A DNA stretch of 64,000 nucleotides from Bacteroidales bacterium (GCA_021740905.1 JAIOYV010000016.1:18828-82827); one strand, 5' to 3'; shown: positions 53,249 through 62,829, numbered from the stretch's first letter. Numbers and translations: made by a program. Notes: a model not told the origin generated them from the sequence alone.

Positions 53249-56200
53249 ATGTCAAAACGATACATAAAAAACCCGCTGGGGCTTTCCATTCACTTTCTTG
53301 AAAATGGATTGCTGAAGAGCATTGATGTTGATCCAATCAGAATTGGCCTCAAAGCCGCAACCCCTTTTTCAAAATCAGGGGTAAACCTCTATTTGAGAAA
53401 ACGCTCACAATCTTTAAAATACAAAGCACTTTTAGGCCCCGAAAGTAATAGCCGGTTTACAATAACAGAAGATGCGTTTATTGCCAAAGGCAGTTGGGAT
53501 GGTCTTGATTATGTATGCACGCTGCAACTATCGAAAAAAAGTTTGAGTTGGCAGTGGCGTGTTGAAATCACAAATACCTCCGACAATGCTGTAGAACTTG
53601 ACATGATTTACTTACAGGATGCCGGGCTAAAACAAATTTCTGACGCACCCACCAACGAATATTATGTGAGCCAATACCTTGATCGGCTTATCCTTGATGA
53701 TCCTCACTATGGTTCTGTGATTTGCTGTCGGCAGAACAATAAAGAAGCTACCGGCAATCCCTGGTTAATGATGGCTTGTAAAAATTCAGCAACGGCGGCA
53801 AGTACCGATGGGATTCAGTTTTATGGCAAAACGTTCAAAGAAACAGGAATTCCGGAAGGTTTGCTTGCAGAGAAACTGGCAGGGGAATGTTCCGGCGAAT
53901 TATCTATTCTTGCCTTGCAGGAAAAACCTTTCACAATATCCGCGAAGGGTCATCATAAAAGTGTATTTGTGGCGACCTATTTTCATGATCATCCTCTGGC
54001 GACATCAGCAAAAGATTTGGAGCGATTATCAGCTCTGATGTTGGAATTCGAAAATAAAGATTCGGGGAACGACCCGGATGAATGGCTTTCTCCTGAAAAA
54101 AATAGTTTCACCTCGGCTGTCCTTTTAGCTGTTGATGATTTGAACAACAAAGAACTTGATCAGTTTTTTGGAAAAGACCGACGCTATATTGAGGAAGAAA
54201 ACGGACAGTTACTATCCTTTTTTTACAAGGAAAACAACCACGTTGTGTTACGTGCAAAAGAAGTGCTTGTGGACCGGCCACATGGACATATCATGCAGGC
54301 CAAAGCGGACTATACACCTGATGAAAATATTGTATCCACCACTTCGTACGCCTTTGGTGTTTTCAATTCGCAACTAACACAAGGCAACACAAATTTTAAT
54401 GCTTTGCTTTCCATAAGTGCAAGCCAGTTTAATCTCGAAAGGGAAACAGGCCAGCGAATATTTGTTCAAATCGATGGTCAGCACTATTTACTGGGTATTC
54501 CTTCCGCTTTTGAGATCGGACTAAACCACTGCCGATGGATCTATAAACAGGGCAATTATTGCTTTCAGGTTCGCAGCTGGACATCAAAAACAGCCCCGCA
54601 GGTTAATATGGACTTCAAAGTTCTTAGTGGGCCTGTTGTAAAATTGTTGATTACAAATCATTTTGATGAGGCCAATGGATGGACGTTTAGCTCTGGGAAT
54701 ACAAGGGGAGAGTACATCGTTAAACCGAACACGGGCAGTTTGATTGCAGGTAAATTTCCAAATGCCCAATTCGGTATGCTGGTTAATAGTATAAATTCTG
54801 ATTATCACGTTTATGGTGATGAAGTGCTGTATCCAAATAAGAGAAGTCATGGAGGATCGTTTTTAAATCTTGAAGTAGCGGAAACTTCAAATTTTTGTAT
54901 GAGTTTTATAGGTGAAATATCCAGCCCAACTCACACACCTAAAATTGAAGATGCAGATAAACAGTGGCTTGCCGATTGTCAGGATGCCCAAACCGCCTGG
55001 CAGGATTTGTCCTTAAATTTAAGCCTAAAAGGCAAGCAGAAAGACATCGCAGCGATGCAGGAAATCCTTCCCTGGTATGCCACAAATGCACTTACCCATC
55101 TGTTGACACCGCATGGTTTGGAACAATTTAGCGGAGCCGCATGGGGAACACGAGATACCATGCAGGGGCCGTTTGAATTGTTATTGAGTTTGCAAAAGTA
55201 TGATGAAGCCAGGCAGATACTTCGCATCATGTTTTCAAATCAAAATATGGATGGCGGTTGGCCTCAGTGGTTTATGTTTGATAGCTATTTTACCATACGG
55301 AGCGATAGCGCTCATGGAGATATTTTTTACTGGTGTATCATTGCCCTCAGTTCTTATATTAAAGCTACCGGCGATTATACCTTCCTCGAAGAAATTTTGC
55401 CTTACTACCACGAAAAGGGTGTTGAAGTCGCCGAAAAAACACCACTTAGCGAACACATCGACAGGCTTATAAAGATGATCGTTGATTCATTCATCCCCGG
55501 TACAGCATTGGTCCCTTTTGGGGGTGGCGACTGGAACGATTCCATGCAACCGGTTAACAAGGATTTAGCCCAACGTTTGATTTCGTGCTGGACGGTCGAG
55601 CTTAATTATCAAGCCTTCAACGAATATCAGACAGTTTACGAAAAGCTTGGACAGAGTGAAAAGGCCGCAAATTTAAAAGAAATTTGCCGACAGATTAAAG
55701 CCGACTTCAATACCTATTTAATAAAAGATGGAGTGGTTGGCGGGCATGGGCTGATTGAGGCGGATGGCACCATCAGTTTGTTGCTTCACCCCAGCGATAC
55801 GAAAACAAATATTCAGTATCGCTTGCTGCCAATGATCCGTGGAATTATTAGCGGGATTTTTACGCCCGAACAGGTTCGGCATCACCAAGCAATTATAGAA
55901 CAGCATTTGAAAGGCCCCGATGGTGCCCGTTTGATGAACCGGCCACCCAAATACAATGGGGGCATTCAAACGATTTTCCAGAGGGCCGAAAGCAGTTCAT
56001 TCTTTGGGCGCGAAATTGGGATTATGTACACTCATGCTCATCTTCGATATGCCGAATCGCTGGCCCGCACTGGTAAAGCGGATGCCTTTGTAAAGGCACT
56101 TCGACAGGCAAATCCTGTGTCTTACCGGGAGATTGTTTCATGTGGCGATTTTCGTCAATCAAATTGTTATTACAGCAGTTCGGATGTTACCTTCCGAAAC

Positions 56201-56602
56201 CGCTACGAAGCCGATGAACGTTACGAAGAGCTAATAGCCGGAAAGATCACCCTGAAAGGGGGATGGCGGATTTATTCCAGCGGGCCGGGTATTTATATGG
56301 GTCTTATCGTTTCGCGTTTGCTTGGTTTGCGTACCGAATTTGGAAATACCATCCTCGATCCCGTAATCCCTGTTTCGATGGATGGTCTGGAAGCCTCTAT
56401 CGACTTCATGGGGCATCCGGTAACATTCAAATATACAGTGAAAAAAAATTGTTTTGGGCCTAAAGCCATATCCATTAATGGTAAAGAGGTCGAATTTACC
56501 CTGGAAGACAATCAGTACCGTGCCGGAGGTGCAGTTATCCCAACCGATCAATTTGTGGCAATGTTAAATCAAAAGGAAAATAGGATTGAATTACAACTCT
56601 AA
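53249..56602 (+). CDS. GH94 1,2-beta-oligoglucan phosphorylase-like enzyme
   Basis: 1,117 residues from the ATG at 53249 (MSKRYIKNPLGLSIHF); the earlier start at 53177 lies in the repeat. Length and ending (WRIYSSGPGIYMGLIVSRLLG) fit 1,2-beta-oligoglucan phosphorylase (~1,100 residues) rather than cellobiose phosphorylase (~800). The GH94 catalytic block is VPFGGGDWNDSMQP with Asp761 and Asp764; SGAAWGTRDTMQGPFELLLS and GWPQWFMFDSY also match. It would phosphorolyse beta-1,2-glucooligosaccharides to glucose 1-phosphate in the cytoplasm. Last gene of the locus. Confidence 0.88.
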   Translation: MSKRYIKNPLGLSIHFLENGLLKSIDVDPIRIGLKAATPFSKSGVNLYLRKRSQSLKYKALLGPESNSRFTITEDAFIAKGSWDGLDYVCTLQLSKKSLSWQWRVEITNTSDNAVELDMIYLQDAGLKQISDAPTNEYYVSQYLDRLILDDPHYGSVICCRQNNKEATGNPWLMMACKNSATAASTDGIQFYGKTFKETGIPEGLLAEKLAGECSGELSILALQEKPFTISAKGHHKSVFVATYFHDHPLATSAKDLERLSALMLEFENKDSGNDPDEWLSPEKNSFTSAVLLAVDDLNNKELDQFFGKDRRYIEEENGQLLSFFYKENNHVVLRAKEVLVDRPHGHIMQAKADYTPDENIVSTTSYAFGVFNSQLTQGNTNFNALLSISASQFNLERETGQRIFVQIDGQHYLLGIPSAFEIGLNHCRWIYKQGNYCFQVRSWTSKTAPQVNMDFKVLSGPVVKLLITNHFDEANGWTFSSGNTRGEYIVKPNTGSLIAGKFPNAQFGMLVNSINSDYHVYGDEVLYPNKRSHGGSFLNLEVAETSNFCMSFIGEISSPTHTPKIEDADKQWLADCQDAQTAWQDLSLNLSLKGKQKDIAAMQEILPWYATNALTHLLTPHGLEQFSGAAWGTRDTMQGPFELLLSLQKYDEARQILRIMFSNQNMDGGWPQWFMFDSYFTIRSDSAHGDIFYWCIIALSSYIKATGDYTFLEEILPYYHEKGVEVAEKTPLSEHIDRLIKMIVDSFIPGTALVPFGGGDWNDSMQPVNKDLAQRLISCWTVELNYQAFNEYQTVYEKLGQSEKAANLKEICRQIKADFNTYLIKDGVVGGHGLIEADGTISLLLHPSDTKTNIQYRLLPMIRGIISGIFTPEQVRHHQAIIEQHLKGPDGARLMNRPPKYNGGIQTIFQRAESSSFFGREIGIMYTHAHLRYAESLARTGKADAFVKALRQANPVSYREIVSCGDFRQSNCYYSSSDVTFRNRYEADERYEELIAGKITLKGGWRIYSSGPGIYMGLIVSRLLGLRTEFGNTILDPVIPVSMDGLEASIDFMGHPVTFKYTVKKNCFGPKAISINGKEVEFTLEDNQYRAGGAVIPTDQFVAMLNQKENRIELQL

Positions 56603-56680
56603 TATTTATAGAAGTTGATATGTACCATCAATTCACCAAATGAACCGGGAAAGTTTCCCTATTTTTAAATTGGCCAAGAG

Positions 56681-56709
56681 TTGGTTATCGACTGACGTAC
56701 GATAGCCAA
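56681..56709. repeat. Inverted repeat downstream of the GH94 gene
   Basis: TTGGTTATCG (56681-56690) and CGATAGCCAA (56700-56709) are inverted with one mismatch and a 9-nt spacer. It could be an operator or part of a dispersed repeat. No T run follows. Confidence 0.3.
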
Positions 56710-56813
56710 GGTTAGGGTTGTGGTATCAATAAGCAAATGTGGATGCTTATAAGGTAATTTATTCTTGAGAAGATATAGAAAACCATAATAAATGTTCGCG
56801 CCAGTACATAAAA

Positions 56814-56843
56814 AAAGACTTACAGCTATTTGTAAGTCTTTAA
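56814..56843 (+). terminator. Hairpin, possible terminator
   Basis: AAAGACTTACA (56814-56824) pairs perfectly with TGTAAGTCTTT (56831-56841), with A and T tracts outside. It lies 210 nt after the GH94 stop. The gap 56603-56868 has no convincing gene. Confidence 0.5.
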
Positions 56844-56868
56844 TTTTCAATGTGGGCGCTATCCGATA

Positions 56869-57689
56869 ATGGTAATATCTGTTTTAGGTGTTGTATTACC
56901 TCTTGTTTCATCTTTAATTCTATTCTTTTCCGATTACAATGTTCCGTATCAATTATGGGAAGAACAAATGGAGAATATAGTTTCGAATGTAATCAACACG
57001 GCAAAACAGAATAAAGCAACCCTATTATTTCCCGAAAATAACTATGCTTATGGAAATATTGACAAACCCATAACTGAAACTACAGTTCCGCTACCAAGCA
57101 CAAAAAAGGGAGAACTTAGGTTGAGATTAGTAAATAGTTTAAAAAAAGCAAGCGAACGGAATGATTGTAAAGTTATAATAGTTCATCTCCCCGATTTTTT
57201 CGGTCCAAATGTTACCAATGCTTTATTAAACCAATTTTCGAAGAAGCAATTCACAACAAATCTATAAAGTGGATAATAAATGCTGATGTTCCACATCAAT
57301 TTGCATTTACGCCTGATATTTCAAAATATTTCTATTCATTAACACTTGAAAATAATTTACCGAATTTCTTTTTAATCAATTATAGAGGAATTACTGTCAG
57401 TAGTATTAAAAAATTAAGTGAGCAAATTAGTGCGATTCAAGGAAATCCAATGGTGAAAATAGCACCTAAATTTATACTGAATATAATTGCTTTGTTTGTC
57501 CCGGAAGTAAAAGAATTAAAAGAAAACTTTTACCAGTTCGAGAACAGCATACTACTAGTTGATGATAAATTGAAAAACAGGTATCCAAAAGTTAATGAAA
57601 CAAATTTAGATACAGCATTAAAGATAACCCTTGATTGGTATGAAAACAATATGAAATTGAATAGTCGGAAGAAATTAGCTCCATCATAA
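56869..57689 (+). pseudogene. Broken NAD-dependent epimerase/reductase gene
   Basis: Frame 1 (56869-57267) encodes YNVPYQLWEEQMENIV, LLFPENNYAYG and VIIVHLPDFFGPNV, typical of the middle of atypical SDR reductases, but the N-terminal GxxGxxG Rossmann part is missing. Near 57228 the homologous reading moves to another frame (PIFEEAIHNKSIKWIINAD, then FAFTPDISKYFYSL) and runs to 57689, which a single lost base in the A-rich TTAAACC stretch would explain. So the gene is both truncated and frameshifted. A sequencing error could explain the frameshift but not the missing N-terminus. Confidence 0.7.
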
Positions 57690-57796
57690 GTGGGCTACAA
57701 TCTTTAGTTGCCCATTCAAAGCAATCGAACTTTTTCTGAAAATGATTTGTTGTACGATCTTGGTTTTGATGTTATTTCTACAAAAAGGTTATTGAT

Positions 57797-58285
57797 ATGA
57801 AAACATTTTCAATTACTATCGTGTTCCTAATAGGACTAATACCAATTCATGCTCAAAATATGAAGGTAGCTGTAAATAAGGATGCAAAAGCTTATGCCAA
57901 GGCTGAGATTTTAATCAATGCACCAGTTGAAAAAGTATATGAAATAATATCTGATATCCCTGCCTGGGTACAATGGCAATCGGCTGTTTCGAAAGCAAAG
58001 GTAAATGGCAACCTGAAAGAAGGGGTTGAATTTACCTGGAAGGCCAATGGGATGAAAATCAAATCGAAAATACATACGCTTGTCGAAAACTCAGCCATTG
58101 GTTGGACAGGAACAATGATTTGGATAAAGGCTGTTCATAATTGGAGCTTTTCGGAGGAAGGCGGTAAAACGATAGTTGTGGTGGAAGAAAACCTCAGCGG
58201 ATTTGGTTCCGGTTTAATGAAAAAATCGCTAAAAGAAGGAATGCTCAAAAACCTGAATGAACTAAAGGAAAATGCTGAAAAATAG
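57797..58285 (+). CDS. Secreted SRPBCC-fold protein
   Basis: 162 residues. Signal peptide to IHAQ, then a START/Bet v1-like fold (polyketide cyclase/dehydrase type): AEILINAPVEKVYEIISDIPAWVQWQ, LKEGVEFTWKANG, and FSEEGGKTIVVVEENLSGFGSGLMKK. Such folds bind hydrophobic ligands. An exported version is uncommon. It lies 22 nt before the AraC-type regulator and probably shares its transcript, so it might deliver or sense the same ligand. Confidence 0.85.
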   Translation: MKTFSITIVFLIGLIPIHAQNMKVAVNKDAKAYAKAEILINAPVEKVYEIISDIPAWVQWQSAVSKAKVNGNLKEGVEFTWKANGMKIKSKIHTLVENSAIGWTGTMIWIKAVHNWSFSEEGGKTIVVVEENLSGFGSGLMKKSLKEGMLKNLNELKENAEK

Positions 58286-58307
58286 GGCAGAAAAAGCGGA
58301 TTGACCG

Positions 58308-60107
58308 ATGGAGAATTCAGAAGTAAAAGAAAAGACAATTGCCGTGCTTCCGTTTGTGAATATGAGTGGCAGCGAAGATATCGAATACTTTAGCGACGGG
58401 ATTACAGAAGAAATCATCAATGCACTGGCCAGCATCGAACACCTTAAAGTTACCTCGCGAACATCGTCGTTTTATTTCAAAAATAAGCAGATCCCAATCA
58501 AGCAAATTGCCGAAGAGTTAAACGTCGCCAATATTCTTGAAGGAAGTGTCCGGTATGCTAACCAGATGGTACGGATTACAGCACAGTTGATTCATGCCAA
58601 AGACGATTCTCATTTTTGGTCGGAAACCTGGGACCGGAAACTGGAAAACATCTTTGAAATACAGGACGAGATCAGCCTTTATATTGCAGAGAAATTACGC
58701 GAGCAATACGGCCATTTCGAAATTCAGGACCACCTGGTGGAAAAGAAAACCGAGAGTCTCGATGCGTATGAATATTCGCTCAAAGCCCGGTATCATTACA
58801 ATAAATGGAATCCCAACGATGCGCAGATTGCCATAAATCTGTTTGAAAAGGCCCTGGAACTTGATCCAAAACACACTGATTCGTATGTGGGGTTGGCCGA
58901 TGCCTATGGGTTTATGTCATCCACCGAACTAATACCACCACTTGAAGGTTGGCAAAAAGTCAGGGATTTTACCAATAAAGCCTTTGCCCTTAATCCGCAA
59001 CATGCCGGGGTGCATTACCAGTTGGCCAACCTTGCATTTTTCCAGGATGCCAATTTTGACGAATCATTTAAACATATTTCGAAATCAATTGAGCTTAAAC
59101 CAAACTATCCCGAGGCACAACAATTTATATCCCTGCTTTACATGATTTCGGGTAACATGGAAAAAGCAAAGCATCACCTTGAGACGGCCTTGGACATCGA
59201 CCCCCTCTCGCAGGAAACTTTGTTCTACAAAGCCTTTTTCCTATATCGTAGCGAAGAGTATGGGAAAGCCCTCGACTTGTATGATATGTTGCTTGATAAT
59301 AATCCGAAAAATATTCCGGCTCATATTGTAAAAAGCTACTGCCTGCTGCAACTGGGAGAATACAATGAAGTATTGAAGAACATGGCCGGGATGCCCAAAG
59401 AACTGATAGTTCCCGGAGAAAGGCTGGGAATAGAATGCCTGGCAAATATCCTGAAAAAAGACAATGCCGAAACACAAAAATACCTTACCTGTCTGCAAAT
59501 CGAAGCTCAAAATTCAACCTCTTTTCAGGCACATTCCTACTTGTATTTAGCATATGCGAATATGGGGAAAAAGGAGGAGGCTTTTAACTGGCTCGCCAAA
59601 GTTGTACAAATGAAATCGCCGATATTGCTGCTAAGTTTCAACGACCCGCTGGCATATAACTTAAAAAATGAGGCCAGGCATCAAGAATTTAGCAGGCAGA
59701 TTTACGGCCTTACCCCATCGTTTGCAGACTCAAAAAACCAAAAACCTCCACTCATAGATGCTGAAGCGGCTAATCACTATACAGAGAAATTGATCCGGTT
59801 TATCGAAGAAGAGGAGCCCTTTTTAGTTCCCAACTTATCCTTACGGTCGCTAGCCGATCAGGTCGAAATTCATCCAAACAAACTTTCCTGGTTGCTGAAC
59901 GAAAAAGTGGGTAGAAACTTCAACGAGTTTATCAATCATTACCGGGTTGACTATTTTAAAAAGCTGGCACTCGACCCTGAGAATAGCCATATCTCGCTTA
60001 TTGGCCTGACTTACGAAAGTGGTTTCAATTCGAAATCGGTTTTCAATACCTACTTTAAAAAGGAAGAAGGGATGACACCAAAAGAGTTTTTAAAATACAA
60101 AAGTTAG
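58308..60107 (+). CDS. TolB-like / TPR / AraC-type transcriptional regulator
   Basis: 599 residues, no signal or membrane helix. Residues ~8-130 are the TolB-N/FlgO-like module often seen in adenylate cyclases (TIAVLPFVNMSGSEDIEYFSDGITEEI, EGSVRYANQMVRITAQLI). About 145-440 holds TPR repeats (NLFEKALELDPKHTDSYVGLADAYG). The C-terminus (~485-599) is an AraC/XylS DNA-binding domain (LSLRSLADQVEIHPNKLSWLLNE, GYESGFNSKSVFNTYFKKEEGMTPKEF-like). It probably controls the following operons through the paired CCCGAACTT sites upstream of 60228 and 62830. Confidence 0.88.
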   Translation: MENSEVKEKTIAVLPFVNMSGSEDIEYFSDGITEEIINALASIEHLKVTSRTSSFYFKNKQIPIKQIAEELNVANILEGSVRYANQMVRITAQLIHAKDDSHFWSETWDRKLENIFEIQDEISLYIAEKLREQYGHFEIQDHLVEKKTESLDAYEYSLKARYHYNKWNPNDAQIAINLFEKALELDPKHTDSYVGLADAYGFMSSTELIPPLEGWQKVRDFTNKAFALNPQHAGVHYQLANLAFFQDANFDESFKHISKSIELKPNYPEAQQFISLLYMISGNMEKAKHHLETALDIDPLSQETLFYKAFFLYRSEEYGKALDLYDMLLDNNPKNIPAHIVKSYCLLQLGEYNEVLKNMAGMPKELIVPGERLGIECLANILKKDNAETQKYLTCLQIEAQNSTSFQAHSYLYLAYANMGKKEEAFNWLAKVVQMKSPILLLSFNDPLAYNLKNEARHQEFSRQIYGLTPSFADSKNQKPPLIDAEAANHYTEKLIRFIEEEEPFLVPNLSLRSLADQVEIHPNKLSWLLNEKVGRNFNEFINHYRVDYFKKLALDPENSHISLIGLTYESGFNSKSVFNTYFKKEEGMTPKEFLKYKS

Positions 60108-60141
60108 GTGAGAAGCACTTGTTTTGGTTTGGAATTATAAT

Positions 60142-60198
60142 TCCGCACCCCTTTGTAATATTCCCGAACTTCTTCCCTATATCAGTAATTTACATTTG
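60142..60198 (+). promoter_or_regulatory. Promoter with paired AraC-type site, upstream of 60228
   Basis: CCCGAACTT (60163-60171), 19 nt, then TACATTTG (60191-60198), an exact TAnnTTTG box. A weaker copy of the site (TCCGCACCC, 6 of 9) is at 60142-60150, exactly 21 bp upstream. The same arrangement occurs at 62754-62810. The tandem spacing of two helical turns fits an AraC-family protein. Confidence 0.55.
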
Positions 60199-60227
60199 CA
60201 GCCTATAAACTTTCAGATAACATAATA

Positions 60228-61253
60228 ATGAATAAACAAACAAAAATGATAGTACGGATAGGATTGTTTGCAGGAACCATTACCTCATTGTTTTTTGTGC
60301 CCTGGATTTTGATAAAGGTTTGGATGGTACCACTACCTGATACTATTCAGGATCAGGTTGATAATATCCCAGAATATGGCTTCGATGGAATAGTAGTTTA
60401 TGTGGACCAAGGTGACAAGCCACCCGCATTTTATACAGCTGGATGGCACGACCGAAAGAATAAAATACCCGCCCGCCCCGATGCTTTGTTCAAGATTGCC
60501 AGCATAAGTAAGTTATACGATGCCGTGGCAATCACCAAATTGGTAATCGAGGGACGATTAAAGTTGGATAATACTCTTGCCAATTACTTTCCGGAGGTGG
60601 TGGGCAGAATTGAATATGCCGATAGAATTACTCTGAGAATGTTGGTGCAGCAACGGAGTGGCATTCCTAATTTAACCAATACGCCAGACTTCTGGACCAA
60701 CCCACCCAAAAGCAGCAACGAAGCACTGGAACGGATATTCGACTTGCCGGCTGATTTTAAGCCGGATAAAAGATACAAGTATTCAAACACCAATTATTTG
60801 TTGCTCACCATGCTCATTAAAAAGATTACAGGTACCTATAAATTCCAATATATCAAGGAGAAAGTGCTGGATCCTCTTGGACTAAAAAATACCTTTGGTT
60901 CAATTCATAACGTAAATATGGACGATGTGATGAGCGGCTACTATGTGGGAGTTGAGGAGGATATCAAAACTACTGACTATGGCTCGATGATAGCCACAGC
61001 CGAAGACGTGGGCATATTCTTGCGTGCTTTAAATGATGGTTCATTGTTCGATGATGGGGAGCAGGAAATCTATTCCTCCATCTATGTGTACGAACATACC
61101 GGCCTTATACCCGGCTACCAGAGCATTGCCAACTACCACAAAGACATCGATGCGGTTGTTATTCAGTTTACAAACACAACCAACTTCGACGGTTACAACT
61201 GGAATTTATCGGAAATCATGTATAATCGCATTGTAAAAATTCTGAAAAGGTAG
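60228..61253 (+). CDS. Serine hydrolase, beta-lactamase class C fold (first)
   Basis: 341 residues. An N-terminal hydrophobic segment (IGLFAGTITSLFFVPWILI) serves as signal anchor. Catalytic SxxK is SISK in FKIASISKLYDA, YxN is YSNTN, and the third motif region has HTGLIPGYQS. Members are periplasmic D-Ala-D-Ala peptidase/esterase-like enzymes. Likely membrane-anchored facing the periplasm. A second serine hydrolase starts 21 nt after its stop, so the two form an operon under the paired-site promoter. Confidence 0.87.
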   Translation: MNKQTKMIVRIGLFAGTITSLFFVPWILIKVWMVPLPDTIQDQVDNIPEYGFDGIVVYVDQGDKPPAFYTAGWHDRKNKIPARPDALFKIASISKLYDAVAITKLVIEGRLKLDNTLANYFPEVVGRIEYADRITLRMLVQQRSGIPNLTNTPDFWTNPPKSSNEALERIFDLPADFKPDKRYKYSNTNYLLLTMLIKKITGTYKFQYIKEKVLDPLGLKNTFGSIHNVNMDDVMSGYYVGVEEDIKTTDYGSMIATAEDVGIFLRALNDGSLFDDGEQEIYSSIYVYEHTGLIPGYQSIANYHKDIDAVVIQFTNTTNFDGYNWNLSEIMYNRIVKILKR

Positions 61254-61274
61254 CAATTCTAATTTCAGGACATT

Positions 61275-62504
61275 ATGATAAAAGCAACTAAAATAATTCT
61301 GTTGACACTTCTTGTGCTGTTGATTGCATTCCTGGCAATTCTCTCAATCAAATATACGCCAACCTATGTGTACCGGCTAATTACAATGAATGTTGCCGAT
61401 GTATACGATTATAAGAACTTTGAAAACAGGGTAATCGAAGCTTCGAAGGATACATTTCAGTTTGCTGAAAAACTGGATGAAAGCTATGTCGAATCCTTGT
61501 TTAGCGACAGGGTGGCACAATCTGGATTTGGCAGCTTCGACGAGTGGGCCGGGAAATCACAATCAACAGCTCTCATTTTTATCCGCAGAGATACTATCCT
61601 GTACGAGAAATACTTTAACGGCTTCAGTCGCGACTCCTATTTTCATTCCCAGTCGATGGCAAAATCGTTCATTTCTTTTTTGATAGGGGCAGCCATTGAC
61701 GATGGGTTTATTCCCGGTGTTGACGACCCAATGACAAAGTACATTCCTGAATTGAAGCAGCGTGACCCAAACTTTGCTAAGATTACCCTTAGAGATTTGT
61801 TGCAAATGCGTTCGGGACTCGACTACTACGAAGGCTATTTTCCGGGTACTCACATTCATTTGCCCTGGCACGACGAGGCCATTGGTTATTATCATCCGAA
61901 TGTTCGAAAGCTATTACTTGAGAAAATTGAAATTGCCAGGGAACCGGGAAAAACGTTTCAATACTGCAATTACAACACAAGTTACCTTGGACTGATTATC
62001 GAACGGGCAACTCAGAAAACTGTATCGCATTATCTTCAGGAAAAGTTATGGTCGCAAATAATGGAATACGATGCCCTTTTCTCAATCGACAGTAAAGAGT
62101 CGGGATTCGAATATATGCCCAGCCGATTGATAGCAAGGGCCATTGATTATGCCCGCTTTGGCCGCCTTTTCCTGAACGATGGAAACTGGGAGGGCAGGCA
62201 AATTATCTCAAAAGACTGGGTGTTGAAATCTACCAGGGAAAATAAATCCATACCTCGCGATGTTTATCCTTACTGGCTTGGTGGGGATGATTGCAAACAC
62301 ACCTATTATTCCTACCAATGGTGGGGAGACACCACTTGCGATTCCACCTTTCGGTTTTTTGCGAACGGGAACCTGGGCCAAACTATTTATGTCATCCCTG
62401 ATAAGGAAATTATCATTGTACATTGCGGCAACTCGCTCATGTACTATAACGAAGGGGATTTGATGCGTGTAGCAGATAAAATTGATGCACAATCAAAGCT
62501 ATGA
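61275..62504 (+). CDS. Serine hydrolase, beta-lactamase class C fold (second)
   Basis: 409 residues. N-terminal signal anchor (IILLTLLVLLIAFLAIL). SxxK is SMAK in HSQSMAKSFISF, YxN is YCNYNTSYL, and GNLGQTIYVIPDKEIIIVHC provides the third motif. It differs clearly from the preceding gene, so this is not a recent duplication. Substrate unknown; peptidoglycan fragments or esters are possible. The end overlaps a small opposite-strand ORF by 6 nt. Confidence 0.87.
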   Translation: MIKATKIILLTLLVLLIAFLAILSIKYTPTYVYRLITMNVADVYDYKNFENRVIEASKDTFQFAEKLDESYVESLFSDRVAQSGFGSFDEWAGKSQSTALIFIRRDTILYEKYFNGFSRDSYFHSQSMAKSFISFLIGAAIDDGFIPGVDDPMTKYIPELKQRDPNFAKITLRDLLQMRSGLDYYEGYFPGTHIHLPWHDEAIGYYHPNVRKLLLEKIEIAREPGKTFQYCNYNTSYLGLIIERATQKTVSHYLQEKLWSQIMEYDALFSIDSKESGFEYMPSRLIARAIDYARFGRLFLNDGNWEGRQIISKDWVLKSTRENKSIPRDVYPYWLGGDDCKHTYYSYQWWGDTTCDSTFRFFANGNLGQTIYVIPDKEIIIVHCGNSLMYYNEGDLMRVADKIDAQSKL

Positions 62505-62714
62505 CAACGCATATTCGACAGCATATAATGGAATGTTGGTCATCCACTCTTCTTCTTTATAGTCTTTAAGCGAAAACCGCAAAGCTCGGTCTGGTTTATA
62601 TTTCTCGCAAAACAATTTAAAGCTTTTTGATTGTACATTTTTATCAGGATAAAAAAGGGCATACACTACATTTTTATCGACAAATGATATTTCGAGATAC
62701 AGACATTCCTCCAT
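62499..62714 (-). CDS. Small hypothetical protein
   Basis: 71 residues, convergent with the serine hydrolase (6-nt overlap). Sequence is Lys/Glu/Tyr-rich (KLFCEKYKPDRALRF, DYKEEEWMTNIP), looks like a globular protein and occupies a gap that would otherwise have no gene. No recognised family and no clear promoter. It may be a chance ORF. Confidence 0.4.
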   Translation of the reverse strand: MEECLYLEISFVDKNVVYALFYPDKNVQSKSFKLFCEKYKPDRALRFSLKDYKEEEWMTNIPLYAVEYALS

Positions 62715-62753
62715 AAATTGAAAAGGAATGACGATTTAGCCCGGATATATAAT

Positions 62754-62810
62754 CCCGAACCTGCTAAAACGAATCCCGAACTTATACCACCTACACACCC
62801 GGTACATTTG
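62754..62810 (+). promoter_or_regulatory. Promoter with paired AraC-type site, upstream of 62830
   Basis: CCCGAACCT (62754-62762) and CCCGAACTT (62775-62783) are direct repeats 21 bp apart. The second is followed by 19 nt and TACATTTG (62803-62810). Spacing from the proximal site to the -7 box is the same as at 60163-60198, and TACATTTGCA is shared. Confidence 0.6.
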
Positions 62811-62829
62811 CACCGTGAATTAATCGAAA

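Noticed and set aside
56665-56850. 61-residue minus-strand ORF
   Set aside because: It runs through a hairpin and an inverted repeat and shows no recognisable domain.
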